This document shows positions 1-6,281 of a stretch of DNA of 18,447 nt, in pieces. This stretch comes from DATEAV01 sp964513155 (GTDB taxonomy: Bacteria > Chloroflexota > Anaerolineae > Anaerolineales > E44-bin32), in the NCBI GenBank assembly GCA_964513155.1, contig CAZEMA010000045.1, forward strand, positions 1 to 18,447, read 5' to 3'. The position numbers were made by a program, and so were the translations under genes. Each line of letters opens with the position of its first letter. Position 1 is the stretch's first letter. Below the pieces are notes generated by a model. The model had not been told where the DNA came from, did no database searches, and worked only from the letters and a program-made list of their open reading frames with translations.

Positions 1-163
1 GGCCCCCGCCGCAAGTTGCGCCCGACCTCCCCAACCCCACCTCGCCACGCGTGTTCTAGTGCCGCGTTTCGAAAGTTCTTAGAGGAACTCATTGCGCTTC
101 TTCCCCGCTTGGCGCCGGCAGTGGCGGGTTCGTCGGCGTCTTTCGCGCCTCCACCCCTCTCCC

Positions 164-212
164 CTCCCCCGGCTTGACCCCCTCCTGCGGAGGGTCACAC
201 TCGCCGGGGGAG
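164..212. repeat. REP-like palindromic element
   Basis: CTCCCCCGGC at 164-173 is a perfect reverse complement of GCCGGGGGAG at 203-212. Inside it, TGACCC (175-180) pairs with GGGTCA (192-197). The flanks continue the pyrimidine/purine mirror: CACCCCT just before it and AAGGGGTG just after it. The form recalls the C-rich/G-rich intergenic palindromes that occur in many copies in some GC-rich genomes. Only one copy is in the window, so calling it a repeat family is inference. Confidence 0.4.
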
Positions 213-281
213 CGGTAAGGGGTGGGGGTGAAAGCCTCGCCCTTTCGTCAGGCTCCCGGAGGCGCGGCCATGAAGGTGCAA

Positions 282-323
282 GTCGAGAGCTCGCCAGACG
301 GGATTAGTCTGCGAACTCTCGAC
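282..323. repeat. Long imperfect hairpin with unpaired bases
   Basis: GTCGAGAG (282-289) pairs perfectly with CTCTCGAC (316-323). After a C/A mismatch, TCGC (291-294) pairs with GCGA (311-314). C295 is bulged, and AGAC (296-299) pairs with GTCT (307-310) around a 7-base loop. That is 16 pairs in 42 bases. It is not an integron attC site, because no RYYYAAC/GTTRRRY core is seen. Function unknown. Confidence 0.45.
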
Positions 324-387
324 ACGCCACACTAGTGTCGCCCGACGAGGCCGCGGCCAACCGCAGTCTGCCCCTGCGGATATGAAG

Positions 388-415
388 CAGACGGCGAACG
401 ATGGTTCGCCGTCTG
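388..415 (-). terminator. Perfect 12-bp hairpin, possible kbl terminator
   Basis: CAGACGGCGAAC (388-399) and GTTCGCCGTCTG (404-415) are perfect reverse complements around a GATG loop. It lies about 65 bases past the kbl stop in the direction of transcription. There is no good T-run after the stem on the minus strand (CTTCAT), so it may be a weak or factor-dependent terminator, or simply a 3'-end stabilising hairpin. Confidence 0.45.
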
Positions 416-479
416 TTCCTGCGTTACCCAAGGGGCGTGACCGCAGCTCCTTTCCCGCGGCGCGGCCGTCTTCTCAGAC

Positions 480-1670
480 CTAGATGACCCCGAGTTCCTT
501 CCCAACCCGCTCGAAGATCGACAACCCACGCTCGAGATCCTCGCGGCTGTGGGCCGCCGAGAGCATCACTCGGATACGCGCTTTGCCTCGCGGCACGGTC
601 GGGAAGCCGATCGCCATGGCAAAGACGCCGTCCTCGAACAGCCTACGGCTGAACTGCTGCGCCAACGGCGCCTCGCCAAGCATGATCGGCGTGATCGGCG
701 TCATGCTCAGGCCGGTGTCAAAGCCAAGCCCCTGAATCTCGCGTTTGAAGAAATCCGCGTTCTGCCAAAGACGGTCCACCAGTTCGGTCGAGGCTTCGAG
801 GAGATCCAGACCGGCCAGGCAGGCGGCAACGTCGGGCACGGTCATGGCCGAGGAGAAGAGAAACGGCCGGCCTCGCTGGCGCAGCCAATCGACCACCTCC
901 GGACTTCCCGCAGCAACGCCCCCGATCACACCGAAAGCCTTGGAGAGGGTTCCGATCTCGATATCGACCTTGCCGTGCAGGTTGAAGTGATCCACGATCC
1001 CTCGACCCCCATTGCCCAGCACACCCTCCCCATGGGCGTCATCCACCATCAGCAGGTAGTCATAGGCGCGGGCCACCTCATAGATCTTGTCGAGCGGCGC
1101 GATATCGCCGTCCATGCTGAAGACGCCATCGGTGACCACCAGGGCCCGCCGGTAGCCGGTTCCCTTGTTCTCCTCGATCACCCGGCGCAGGTCGTCCGGG
1201 TTGCAGTGGGCATACCGGATCGTGCGACCGCCCGAAAGACGGCAGCCATCGATGATGCTGGCATGGTTCAGCTCGTCCGAGTAGATGACGTCTTCCTTGC
1301 TCACCAGGGCCGGAATCACGCCTAGGTTGGCGCAGAAGCCGGATTGAAAGCTGATCGCCGATGGCACGCCCTTGAAGCCCGCCAAGCGGCGCTCGAGCTC
1401 GAGGTGCAGACTCATGGTCCCGGCGATTGTGCGCACCGCGGCCGGCCCCACCCCGAACTTGTCGATGGCCTCTTTGGCGGCCTGCACGAGCCGGGGGTGA
1501 TTGGCTAGGCCCAGGTAGTTGTTGGAGCAGAAGTTCAGCACCCTCTTGCCATCGACAATCAACCAGGACCCCTGCGGCGAGCCCAGAGTGCGGATATGGG
1601 TGAACAAGCCAGCCTGGCGAAGGTTGGCGAGTTCATCGACAATCCATTGCGTTCGAGTCGACTCGGACAT
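480..1670 (-). CDS. kbl: Glycine C-acetyltransferase (2-amino-3-ketobutyrate CoA ligase)
   Basis: A PLP enzyme of the alpha-oxoamine synthase family. It interconverts glycine plus acetyl-CoA with 2-amino-3-ketobutyrate plus CoA, the second step of threonine breakdown after threonine dehydrogenase. The 396-residue length matches the family. The PLP lysine is in GTLSKAFG (Lys244). Other family landmarks are NHASIIDG with the ring-stacking His136 and VDDAHGEG with Asp210, the same numbering as E. coli KBL. The ATG is preceded by GAGGGAGAAC, a good ribosome-binding site. A GIY-YIG gene lies 30 bases upstream on the same strand, so the two are probably co-transcribed. No threonine dehydrogenase gene is in the window. 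The close relative BioF (8-amino-7-oxononanoate synthase) cannot be fully excluded, but overall similarity favours KBL and no biotin gene is near. Confidence 0.88.
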   Translation of the reverse strand: MSESTRTQWIVDELANLRQAGLFTHIRTLGSPQGSWLIVDGKRVLNFCSNNYLGLANHPRLVQAAKEAIDKFGVGPAAVRTIAGTMSLHLELERRLAGFKGVPSAISFQSGFCANLGVIPALVSKEDVIYSDELNHASIIDGCRLSGGRTIRYAHCNPDDLRRVIEENKGTGYRRALVVTDGVFSMDGDIAPLDKIYEVARAYDYLLMVDDAHGEGVLGNGGRGIVDHFNLHGKVDIEIGTLSKAFGVIGGVAAGSPEVVDWLRQRGRPFLFSSAMTVPDVAACLAGLDLLEASTELVDRLWQNADFFKREIQGLGFDTGLSMTPITPIMLGEAPLAQQFSRRLFEDGVFAMAIGFPTVPRGKARIRVMLSAAHSREDLERGLSIFERVGKELGVI

Positions 1671-1700
1671 GTTCTCCCTCGGAAGATGGTGTCGGGCCCC

Positions 1701-1958
1701 TCAGGCGGCGGATTGGTCGGCTACCAGGGCCAGCTTGCGCCGGCGCGGCAGGGCCTTAAGGGCGCGCTCGCGGCGCATGGCAGAGGCGCGATCGGGAAGG
1801 GGCTCCAGGTAGGCCAGACGCACCGGGCGCCGGGCCCGGGTGTATTGCGCGCCATGGCCGGCGTTGTGTTGGCGCAGCCTCCGCTCTGGATCGGTTGTCC
1901 AGCCTGTGTAGAACGTGCCATCGGCGCATTCGACAATGTAGCAGAAGAAACTGGGCAC
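1701..1958 (-). CDS. GIY-YIG nuclease domain protein (UPF0213-like)
   Basis: A small single-domain GIY-YIG protein of 85 residues. The fold signature runs from FCYIVEC (Tyr7) through TFYTGWT (Tyr17), ERRLRQHN (Arg26/27, His31) to the metal-binding Glu in MRRERALK (Glu64), so the catalytic set looks intact. Family members are related to the UvrC and homing-endonuclease nuclease domain; the role of the stand-alone bacterial form is poorly defined. I chose the GTG at 1958 because the similarity begins there and a perfect TATAAT lies just upstream with exactly six bases between them. Longer in-frame starts would put coding sequence over that promoter. It is probably co-transcribed with kbl, 30 bases downstream. 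Which DNA it acts on is unknown. Confidence 0.8.
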   Translation of the reverse strand: MPSFFCYIVECADGTFYTGWTTDPERRLRQHNAGHGAQYTRARRPVRLAYLEPLPDRASAMRRERALKALPRRRKLALVADQSAA

Positions 1959-1964
1959 GGCAGG

Positions 1965-1970
1965 ATTATA
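1965..1970 (-). promoter_or_regulatory. -10 box (TATAAT) for the GIY-YIG gene, leaderless start
   Basis: On the minus strand GCGTATAAT is followed by CCTGCC and then the GTG codon. A start point seven bases past the box would be the G of GTG itself, so the transcript is predicted to have no 5' leader, and no ribosome-binding site is possible. A poor -35 (TTGGAC) sits 16 bases upstream. The rest of the 1959-2248 intergenic stretch shows nothing else convincing. Confidence 0.6.
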
Positions 1971-2248
1971 CGCCTCGGCCCCTCGGGTCCAAAGTCTGCA
2001 CCCGCCTCCACAAGGCCGGCTCAGCCCGCAAGGCCGTGAATCCCCTCCGATCCGACGGGCCAGGCCCACCTCAAAGACCTTTCACCGGGGATCCCCCTCC
2101 GCAACCTTCGACCGGAATCATCGCTGGATCCTCTCGCCGCCGACAGTTGCCCGCTGGTGCCGCCCTCGCCTGGCCATTCCCCTACCCCCCGGAATCCGAT
2201 ATCATAGCGGGCGGCGCGCCGCGCATCGCGCGCGCCGGGAGCATTCCT

Positions 2249-2494
2249 GTGGATTGGGCTCAAGCTGGGTGTGGTTCCGTACTGTTCGTCTTCGGGACCG
2301 TGTGTCTTCTGTACGGGACGCGCGCTCTGACGGGTAGGACGCCGTCTCCGTGGTCGTACTTCCTGCCGAAGAAGCCCGTAAGCGCTCCCCCTGCCAGCGC
2401 ACAGGAAAGCGTCATCGCTGGCGTGCTTGGGATCATCGTCGGCTCGATATCCGTCCTGGGCGCGATCGGGCTACTGGTCGTCAGCCTTCTCTGA
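2249..2494 (+). CDS. Small two-helix membrane protein, unknown function
   Basis: I do not recognise a family. From the GTG at 2249 the product has 81 residues with two hydrophobic stretches, about residues 9-25 (GSVLFVFGTVCLLYG) and 57-80 (a Gly/Ile/Leu-rich segment ending LLVVSLL). They are joined by a polar Pro/Ser-rich linker, so both ends may face the same side of the membrane. The start is supported by CGGGAG seven bases before the GTG. The open frame runs further upstream, but that part has no hydrophobic or family character. It stands alone on the plus strand between minus-strand genes. The gene could be spurious; the two clean membrane segments and the ribosome-binding site are the support. 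Confidence 0.5.
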   Translation: MDWAQAGCGSVLFVFGTVCLLYGTRALTGRTPSPWSYFLPKKPVSAPPASAQESVIAGVLGIIVGSISVLGAIGLLVVSLL

Positions 2495-2662
2495 GTTTCT
2501 TCCCCTACGCCGACCGATCCGATCGACGCCTCTCCCACGGCCGTCCGGCGTTTGCCCGCCCAGGTCACGCCCGCAGGATCGCCGGTCGCGGCGACTCACC
2601 CAAGTCTATTCCCCCATGCGACGTCCCCAGAGGGGCTGGGGGGCGAGCGGTCAAGCGGAGGC

Positions 2663-3655
2663 CTAGCGCCTGTCTTTTGGCCGAAGATTGGGGCCGAGAC
2701 CGATGATCCGATCCATCATCTTTCCCTCGGGTAGCTCAATCTTGCCCCGCTCCTCCCGGGCCCAGTCGGCCCGGTAGCGCGCCGCCAGCCAGGCGTCGTG
2801 GACCTCGATCGCCTCAGCCAGGAGGGACAATAGGGGCTCGTTCTCGCCGCGGGCAATCAGATCCCGCAGCGTCTGCAGCTCCTCGATCGTCGCGTCCAGG
2901 CGGGTGAGGATGTTCGTCCGATTAAGGCTCACCGATGCCTGGAGATGCTTGGCGGGCTGGAGGGCCCCGACGATCGCCGCGCTGGCGAACCGCCTGCCCC
3001 CCATGCGGCGTACCTCCTGCCAACCGGGCGTCTGCATGGCGACACGCACCAAGACCACGCCCAGGAGTGCCGGGAGGTCTTCGACGGTGGCGGTGACGGC
3101 ATCGATCTCGGCAGGATCCAGGAAGAAGGGTGCGGCGCCAAGGCGGCGGGAGAACCCAAGTGCCATTTCGACCGCGTTCTCTGGCGTCTTGGGGGGAATG
3201 GCCATGGCCAGCATCCCGCCGCTGAACAGGTCCGGGCGCGGCTTGCCAAGATCGGGCGCGCCGACGTGCAGCGCCACGGGGCCAATCACCGCCATGACGC
3301 CGACATAATGCCGGCCCGGAGCCAGGTTCTTCGCCGCCCATTCCGCAGCGGCCACCTTCAAGTAGGAGGAAGCATCCAGCAGCAGGGCATCCTGCTTGAG
3401 GTTCGGACCGATGGCCTCAAGGTAAGGCTGGGCATCGGCGGTTGGGACCGCCAGGATTACCAGGTCAGCGCTGCGGCAAGCCTTCTCCAGGTTGAGGGCC
3501 TGGCGCCCTACGGCACCCGCCTTACGCGCTTCCCGTACGAGGCTGCCGTCCGCATCGTATCCTGTGAGAACCTCGTCCTTGCCGCTCTGAGCCAGGGCCA
3601 GCCCGATCGAAGCCCCGATTTCGCCCAAACCCACGATCAGGATCTCTGTGGCCAT
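2663..3655 (-). CDS. TyrA-like (prephenate dehydrogenase family) oxidoreductase lacking the catalytic His
   Basis: The N-terminal half is a dinucleotide-binding Rossmann fold: ILIVGLGEIGASIGLAL with Gly9-x-Gly11-x-x-Gly14, and an acidic Asp34 (TGYDAD) that suggests NAD over NADP. ADLVILAVPTADAQ is the usual next strand. The C-terminal half (about 170-330) is helical, as in TyrA dimerisation domains. True prephenate dehydrogenases carry a GGHPMAG-type motif with the catalytic His after the second sheet; here the matching place reads VGVMAVIG, with Met121 where His is expected. So the fold is TyrA-like but prephenate oxidation is doubtful. GAGG lies eight bases before the ATG. A 267-base leader separates it from the M50 gene upstream. 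An alternative is a general 6-phosphogluconate-dehydrogenase-type oxidoreductase of unknown substrate. Confidence 0.7.
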   Translation of the reverse strand: MATEILIVGLGEIGASIGLALAQSGKDEVLTGYDADGSLVREARKAGAVGRQALNLEKACRSADLVILAVPTADAQPYLEAIGPNLKQDALLLDASSYLKVAAAEWAAKNLAPGRHYVGVMAVIGPVALHVGAPDLGKPRPDLFSGGMLAMAIPPKTPENAVEMALGFSRRLGAAPFFLDPAEIDAVTATVEDLPALLGVVLVRVAMQTPGWQEVRRMGGRRFASAAIVGALQPAKHLQASVSLNRTNILTRLDATIEELQTLRDLIARGENEPLLSLLAEAIEVHDAWLAARYRADWAREERGKIELPEGKMMDRIIGLGPNLRPKDRR

Positions 3656-3922
3656 AGATCAACCTCTTCCGTGCCCTCCCAGACCCGGGGTGGCGCACCA
3701 CAGCCGTGCAGCATGGTCGCCGCCAACCGGTCTCGTCCCCGCGCCCTCCAGGAGACGAGCCCTCTCAAGAGACAGAGGCCATGGGCCTGGTCAGTCTGGT
3801 CCCCGCGGTCCCAAGGGGACGCAGGTCGGGTGGTACATACTACGCAGCGTGCGCCAGTTCCTGTGGGCTGGGTCGAGAGGTCAGCCAGCACAGGGGATGG
3901 ACTGCACACTTGGGAACGGCCA
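3656..3922. other. Structured intergenic leader upstream of the TyrA-like gene
   Basis: No gene is visible. Read on the minus strand it carries three hairpins: the one at 3860-3894, a GTCCCC...GGGGAC stem at about 3799-3820, and a stem of CTCGTCTCC with GGGGACGAG (about 3732-3762, one G-U pair). The last is followed by the gene's GAGG ribosome-binding site. This could be an attenuator or simply untranslated sequence. I could not fit it to a known riboswitch. Confidence 0.4.
3860..3894 (-). terminator. Bulged hairpin after the M50 peptidase gene
   Basis: CCTGTG (3860-3865) pairs with CACAGG (3889-3894). After a two-base bulge, CTGG (3868-3871) pairs with CCAG (3885-3888). It begins about 30 bases past the M50 stop on the minus strand. 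No T-run follows, so termination is only likely, not shown. Confidence 0.35.
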
Positions 3923-4564
3923 TTACAGGACCAGCAAGCTCAGAAGGCGCGCCGCTGGCGCCTGCACTAAGATCGCCAGCAGGTTGAGTCGGCTGGCCGC
4001 GCCAAGGAAGACGAGCGCCAAGAGGATCATCGGCCCGTAGGGTCTCAGCCGTGCAAGCACGTCCTTCCCTTCCGGCGGCAGCAGGTACTCCAGCACCTTC
4101 TCTCCATCCAAGGGTGAGAGGGGGATCAGGTTGAAGAAGAGCAGCAGCAGGTTGATGAAGATGAACTCCACCAGAAAGGCGGACAGTGAAGCCAGGAGGG
4201 ATCCGCTGACCAGGCTGGGGTTGAGCCATCCGGCCCGAAACGGCAGGGCAGCTAGAATGGCCAGTAGCAGGTTGGATAATGGACCGACCACGGAGACCAT
4301 CATCAAGCCTGCAGGCGTTCGGCTGCGCAAAGCATAAGGATTCACAGGGACGGGTTTGGCCCAGCCGAAGCCGGCCAGCAAGAGCAGGAGCGATCCCACG
4401 GGGTCAAGATGGGCCAGAGGGTTGAGGGTCAATCGACCGCTGAGGCGCGGCGTCGCGTCGCCGAGCCGGTCGGCCGTCCAGGCGTGGGCGAACTCGTGGA
4501 CGGTGAAGGCAATCACCAGGGTCACAAGTCGGGCAAGCACCGAGGAGAGGTCAATTCGGGGCAT
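3923..4564 (-). CDS. M50B family (site-2-protease-like) membrane metallopeptidase
   Basis: An intramembrane zinc protease of 213 residues. HEFAH (His23, Glu24, His27) is the HExxH zinc and catalytic motif in the first membrane helix. LNPLAHLDPVGSLLLLLAGF and WAKPVPVNP are the signature of the compact M50B group, and LIPLSPLDGEKV supplies the third zinc ligand, Asp153. At least five hydrophobic segments are visible. Such proteins cut membrane-bound substrates, but the substrate of the short soluble-domain-free group is generally unknown. The ATG at 4564 was chosen because the homology starts there and a TATAAT box on the minus strand ends ten bases before it; the open frame upstream would read through the divergent promoter. 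Transcription diverges from the DUF951-glycosyltransferase pair. Confidence 0.87.
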   Translation of the reverse strand: MPRIDLSSVLARLVTLVIAFTVHEFAHAWTADRLGDATPRLSGRLTLNPLAHLDPVGSLLLLLAGFGWAKPVPVNPYALRSRTPAGLMMVSVVGPLSNLLLAILAALPFRAGWLNPSLVSGSLLASLSAFLVEFIFINLLLLFFNLIPLSPLDGEKVLEYLLPPEGKDVLARLRPYGPMILLALVFLGAASRLNLLAILVQAPAARLLSLLVL

Positions 4565-4573
4565 TGCCGGTGG

Positions 4574-4601
4574 ATTATACCATCCGGGTGGATGGTATAA
4601 T
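4574..4601. promoter_or_regulatory. Divergent promoter inside a perfect inverted repeat
   Basis: The 12-base arms ATTATACCATCC (4574-4585) and GGATGGTATAAT (4590-4601) are exact reverse complements around GGGT. Each arm ends in a TATAAT: minus strand at 4579-4574 for the M50 gene, plus strand at 4596-4601 for DUF951. Neither box has a recognisable -35 at 16-18 bases. The M50 leader would be about three bases, and the DUF951 leader about 20 bases. A dimeric regulator binding the repeat would cover both -10 boxes. Confidence 0.6.
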
Positions 4602-4628
4602 GCGCGCCTGAGCCTCTGGGGGCCTCCA

Positions 4629-4838
4629 ATGCTTCCGGATCTGCAGACGGATGAGGTCTTGCGGCTGCGTAAGCCGCATCCCTGCGGCAGCACGGACTGG
4701 GTCGTCGTCCGCCTGGGGGCCGACATCGGGCTGAAGTGCCTGGGCTGCGGCCGGCGAATCCTGCTGACACGCCGCGACCTCACCCGCCGGCTGAAGGCCC
4801 GACTGGGTCCAGCCGGCCGCACCTCGACGGATGTCTGA
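4629..4838 (+). CDS. DUF951 family small protein
   Basis: A 69-residue protein matching DUF951: the conserved KPHPCGSTDW block (residues 15-24), the RLGADIGLKCLGCGR block (28-42) and a basic tail rich in Arg and Lys. Three cysteines (one in HPCGS, two in KCLGCG) look like part of a metal site or a small zinc-ribbon-like fold. Function is not known; the basic charge would suit nucleic-acid binding, which is inference. The ATG is preceded by GGGGGCC, only a fair ribosome-binding site. Its last eight bases overlap the start of the glycosyltransferase gene (ATGTCTGA), so the two are translationally coupled. Transcription probably starts from the TATAAT at 4596-4601. Confidence 0.85.
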   Translation: MLPDLQTDEVLRLRKPHPCGSTDWVVVRLGADIGLKCLGCGRRILLTRRDLTRRLKARLGPAGRTSTDV

Positions 4839-6000
4839 GCAACCTCGCATTCTCTTCCTCTTCTCCGACACGGGGGGCGGTCACCGCAGCGCGGCCGAGG
4901 CGGTGATCGAGGCCCTGGAAGGCGCCTATCCGAACCGGTTTGACATCCGGTTGGTGGACGCGTTCAAGGAGTACGCACCGCGTCCACTGAACTACCTTCC
5001 CGCCAGCTATCCCTTCATGGTGCGCTCCCCGCGAGCCTGGGGCCTCGGATACCGGATCTCCAACGGTCATGGGCGGGCCCGAGCGATGACGGGCATCGCC
5101 TGGCCCTACGTACGGGCCGCCTCGCGCCGGCTGCTCGCCGAAACCAAACCCGACCTGGTGGTCTCCGTCCACCCCGTTCTTGTCGCTCCCGTCATCCGGG
5201 CCCTCGGCCACGACCGGCCTCCGGTCCTGACCATCGTCACCGACCTGGTGACGACTCACGCCCTGTGGTACCACCACCGCGTGGATTTGTGCCTGGTCCC
5301 GACCGAGTCAGCGCGGCAGCGGGCCCTGGCATTCGGCATGCGGCCAGAGCAGGTTGATGTTGTCGGCTTACCTGTGAGCGAGCGCTTCTGCCAACCTGTG
5401 TCTGACCCTCTGCGGCTGCGGCAGGAGCTCGGTTGGCCGCCCGACCGCCCGATGGTCCTGGTGGTTGGCGGCGGGGAGGGGATGGGCCCCCTGTACGAGA
5501 TCGCTCGAGCCCTGGCCAGCAAAGGCGGCAACTTGGGCCTGGCCGTCGTCGCCGGGCGGAACACCCGCCTGCAGGTCCAGTTGGAGACGACGCCCTGGGA
5601 GGTCCCAACCTTCTTTTACGGATTCGAAAGGCGGATGCCGCAGATGATGCAGGCCGCCTCCCTTTTGGTGACTAAAGCCGGGCCGGGGACAGTGACCGAG
5701 GCCCTCAACGCCGGCCTGCCGATGGTCCTGTACGGCTATCTACCGGGGCAGGAAGAAGGAAACGTAGGCTACGTCGTCGAGCAGGGGGTTGGCCTTTGGG
5801 CACCAGGCCCGGAAAGGACCGCAACCGCGGTCTCTTCCTGGCTGTCCCGGCCCGAGGAACTAAAACAGGCCGCGGCGACCTGCAGGCGGATCGCCCGGCC
5901 TGATGCGGCCAAACGAGTGGCCGAAGTCATCGCCAGTACTCTGTCTCGCCGCTTTCCCTCTCCCGCTCCTGGGGCTCAATCTTTCCGCACCCCGGTCTGA
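4831..6000 (+). CDS. GT28 glycosyltransferase, MGDG synthase / processive diacylglycerol glycosyltransferase type
   Basis: A 389-residue two-domain GT-B enzyme. The N-terminal acceptor domain has the MGDG-synthase-type glycine loop SDTGGGHRSAAEA (residues 12-24) and a membrane-associated region around 50-90. The C-terminal nucleotide-sugar domain has VVGGGEGMG (about 211) and KAGPGTVTEALNAGLPMVL (about 282-300), the sugar-nucleotide site, then LPGQEEGN. The family moves galactose, glucose or glucuronate from a UDP-sugar to diacylglycerol, making membrane glycolipids at the cytoplasmic face. The sugar and acceptor cannot be told from sequence; MurG is excluded by the N-terminal motif. The start overlaps the DUF951 stop by eight bases. 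The M50 protease gene diverges upstream, which hints at an envelope-related locus. Confidence 0.82.
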   Translation: MSEQPRILFLFSDTGGGHRSAAEAVIEALEGAYPNRFDIRLVDAFKEYAPRPLNYLPASYPFMVRSPRAWGLGYRISNGHGRARAMTGIAWPYVRAASRRLLAETKPDLVVSVHPVLVAPVIRALGHDRPPVLTIVTDLVTTHALWYHHRVDLCLVPTESARQRALAFGMRPEQVDVVGLPVSERFCQPVSDPLRLRQELGWPPDRPMVLVVGGGEGMGPLYEIARALASKGGNLGLAVVAGRNTRLQVQLETTPWEVPTFFYGFERRMPQMMQAASLLVTKAGPGTVTEALNAGLPMVLYGYLPGQEEGNVGYVVEQGVGLWAPGPERTATAVSSWLSRPEELKQAAATCRRIARPDAAKRVAEVIASTLSRRFPSPAPGAQSFRTPV

Positions 6001-6028
6001 GTGCCAATCTCGACCGCGAGGGTAGGCG

Positions 6029-6172
6029 TCAGATGTTGGCGATGACGTTGCTGAACATGTTTCCTACGGAGGCGCCGAAGAGTGAGACAAGTACAAGCAC
6101 CGCTAATGCCACGAGCAGTATCAGCATAGCGTACTCTACCAGGCCTTGCCCCCGAGGGATAAAAAGAAACAT
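6029..6172 (-). CDS. Flp/Fap-type pilin subunit
   Basis: A 47-residue protein too small for most gene callers. After a very short leader (MFLFIPRG) comes GQGLVEYAMLILLVALAVL, the Flp/Fap signature: a Gly at the prepilin peptidase site, then QGLVEYA with Glu five residues past the likely cut, then one long hydrophobic helix. The C-terminus FGASVGNMFSNVIANI is also typical. Such subunits polymerise into Tad-type pili after processing by a TadV/CpaA peptidase. No tad/cpa assembly genes are in the window, so it is an orphan pilin. GGGGG lies before the ATG, a -10/-35 pair lies upstream, and a CRP-like operator sits further upstream. Confidence 0.85.
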   Translation of the reverse strand: MFLFIPRGQGLVEYAMLILLVALAVLVLVSLFGASVGNMFSNVIANI

Positions 6173-6204
6173 AAATGCCCCCGAAAATGGTGCAGCCTAA
6201 GCAG

Positions 6205-6232
6205 AGTATAGGTCATCTGCAGGGATTCGCAA
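6205..6232 (-). promoter_or_regulatory. Promoter of the Flp pilin gene
   Basis: On the minus strand TTGCGA (6232-6227) and TATACT (6210-6205) are separated by 16 bases, a fair sigma-70-type promoter. The expected start point is about 6198, giving a leader of roughly 26 bases that ends in a GGGGG ribosome-binding site. Confidence 0.55.
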
Positions 6233-6263
6233 ATAGCACCCAGGGGCCAGAGTACTGGTCAGT

Positions 6264-6281
6264 TTGTGACAGCTTTCACAA
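6264..6281. promoter_or_regulatory. CRP/FNR-family operator (TGTGA-N6-TCACA)
   Basis: TTGTGA CAGCTT TCACAA is a perfect 6-6-6 palindrome and contains the exact CRP half-sites TGTGA and TCACA at the canonical 6-base spacing. Its centre is about 75 bases upstream of the predicted pilin start point, close to a class I activator position. It could also control the plus-strand methyltransferase remnant at 6470; a TTGACA overlaps its right edge (6282-6287) but has no matching -10. The rest of 6173-6469 shows nothing else convincing. Confidence 0.5.

Larger units (their letters stand above)
1..479. other. Non-coding, hairpin-rich intergenic stretch
   Basis: I see no convincing gene here; the short open frames lack family features and ribosome-binding sites. 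The stretch holds several inverted repeats: a REP-like element (about 164-212), a long imperfect hairpin (282-323), an overlapping short one (CGACAC 320-325 with GTGTCG 335-340), and a perfect 12-bp hairpin (388-415). It lies downstream of the minus-strand kbl gene, so part of it is probably that gene's 3' region. Whether a gene ends just left of the window cannot be seen. Confidence 0.6.

Noticed and set aside
282..340. Integron attC site
   Set aside because: There are bulged bases and a long stem, but no RYYYAAC/GTTRRRY core and no integrase or cassette structure.
549..1325. Long open frame antisense to kbl
   Set aside because: It is a shadow of the high-GC kbl reading frame with no ribosome-binding site or family motif.
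3780..3840. T-box-like text (GGGTGGTAC on the plus strand, GGGACCGCGGGGAC on the minus strand)
   Set aside because: The plus-strand match is antisense to both neighbouring genes, and the minus-strand text lacks the conserved T-box sequence, specifier loop and terminator order.
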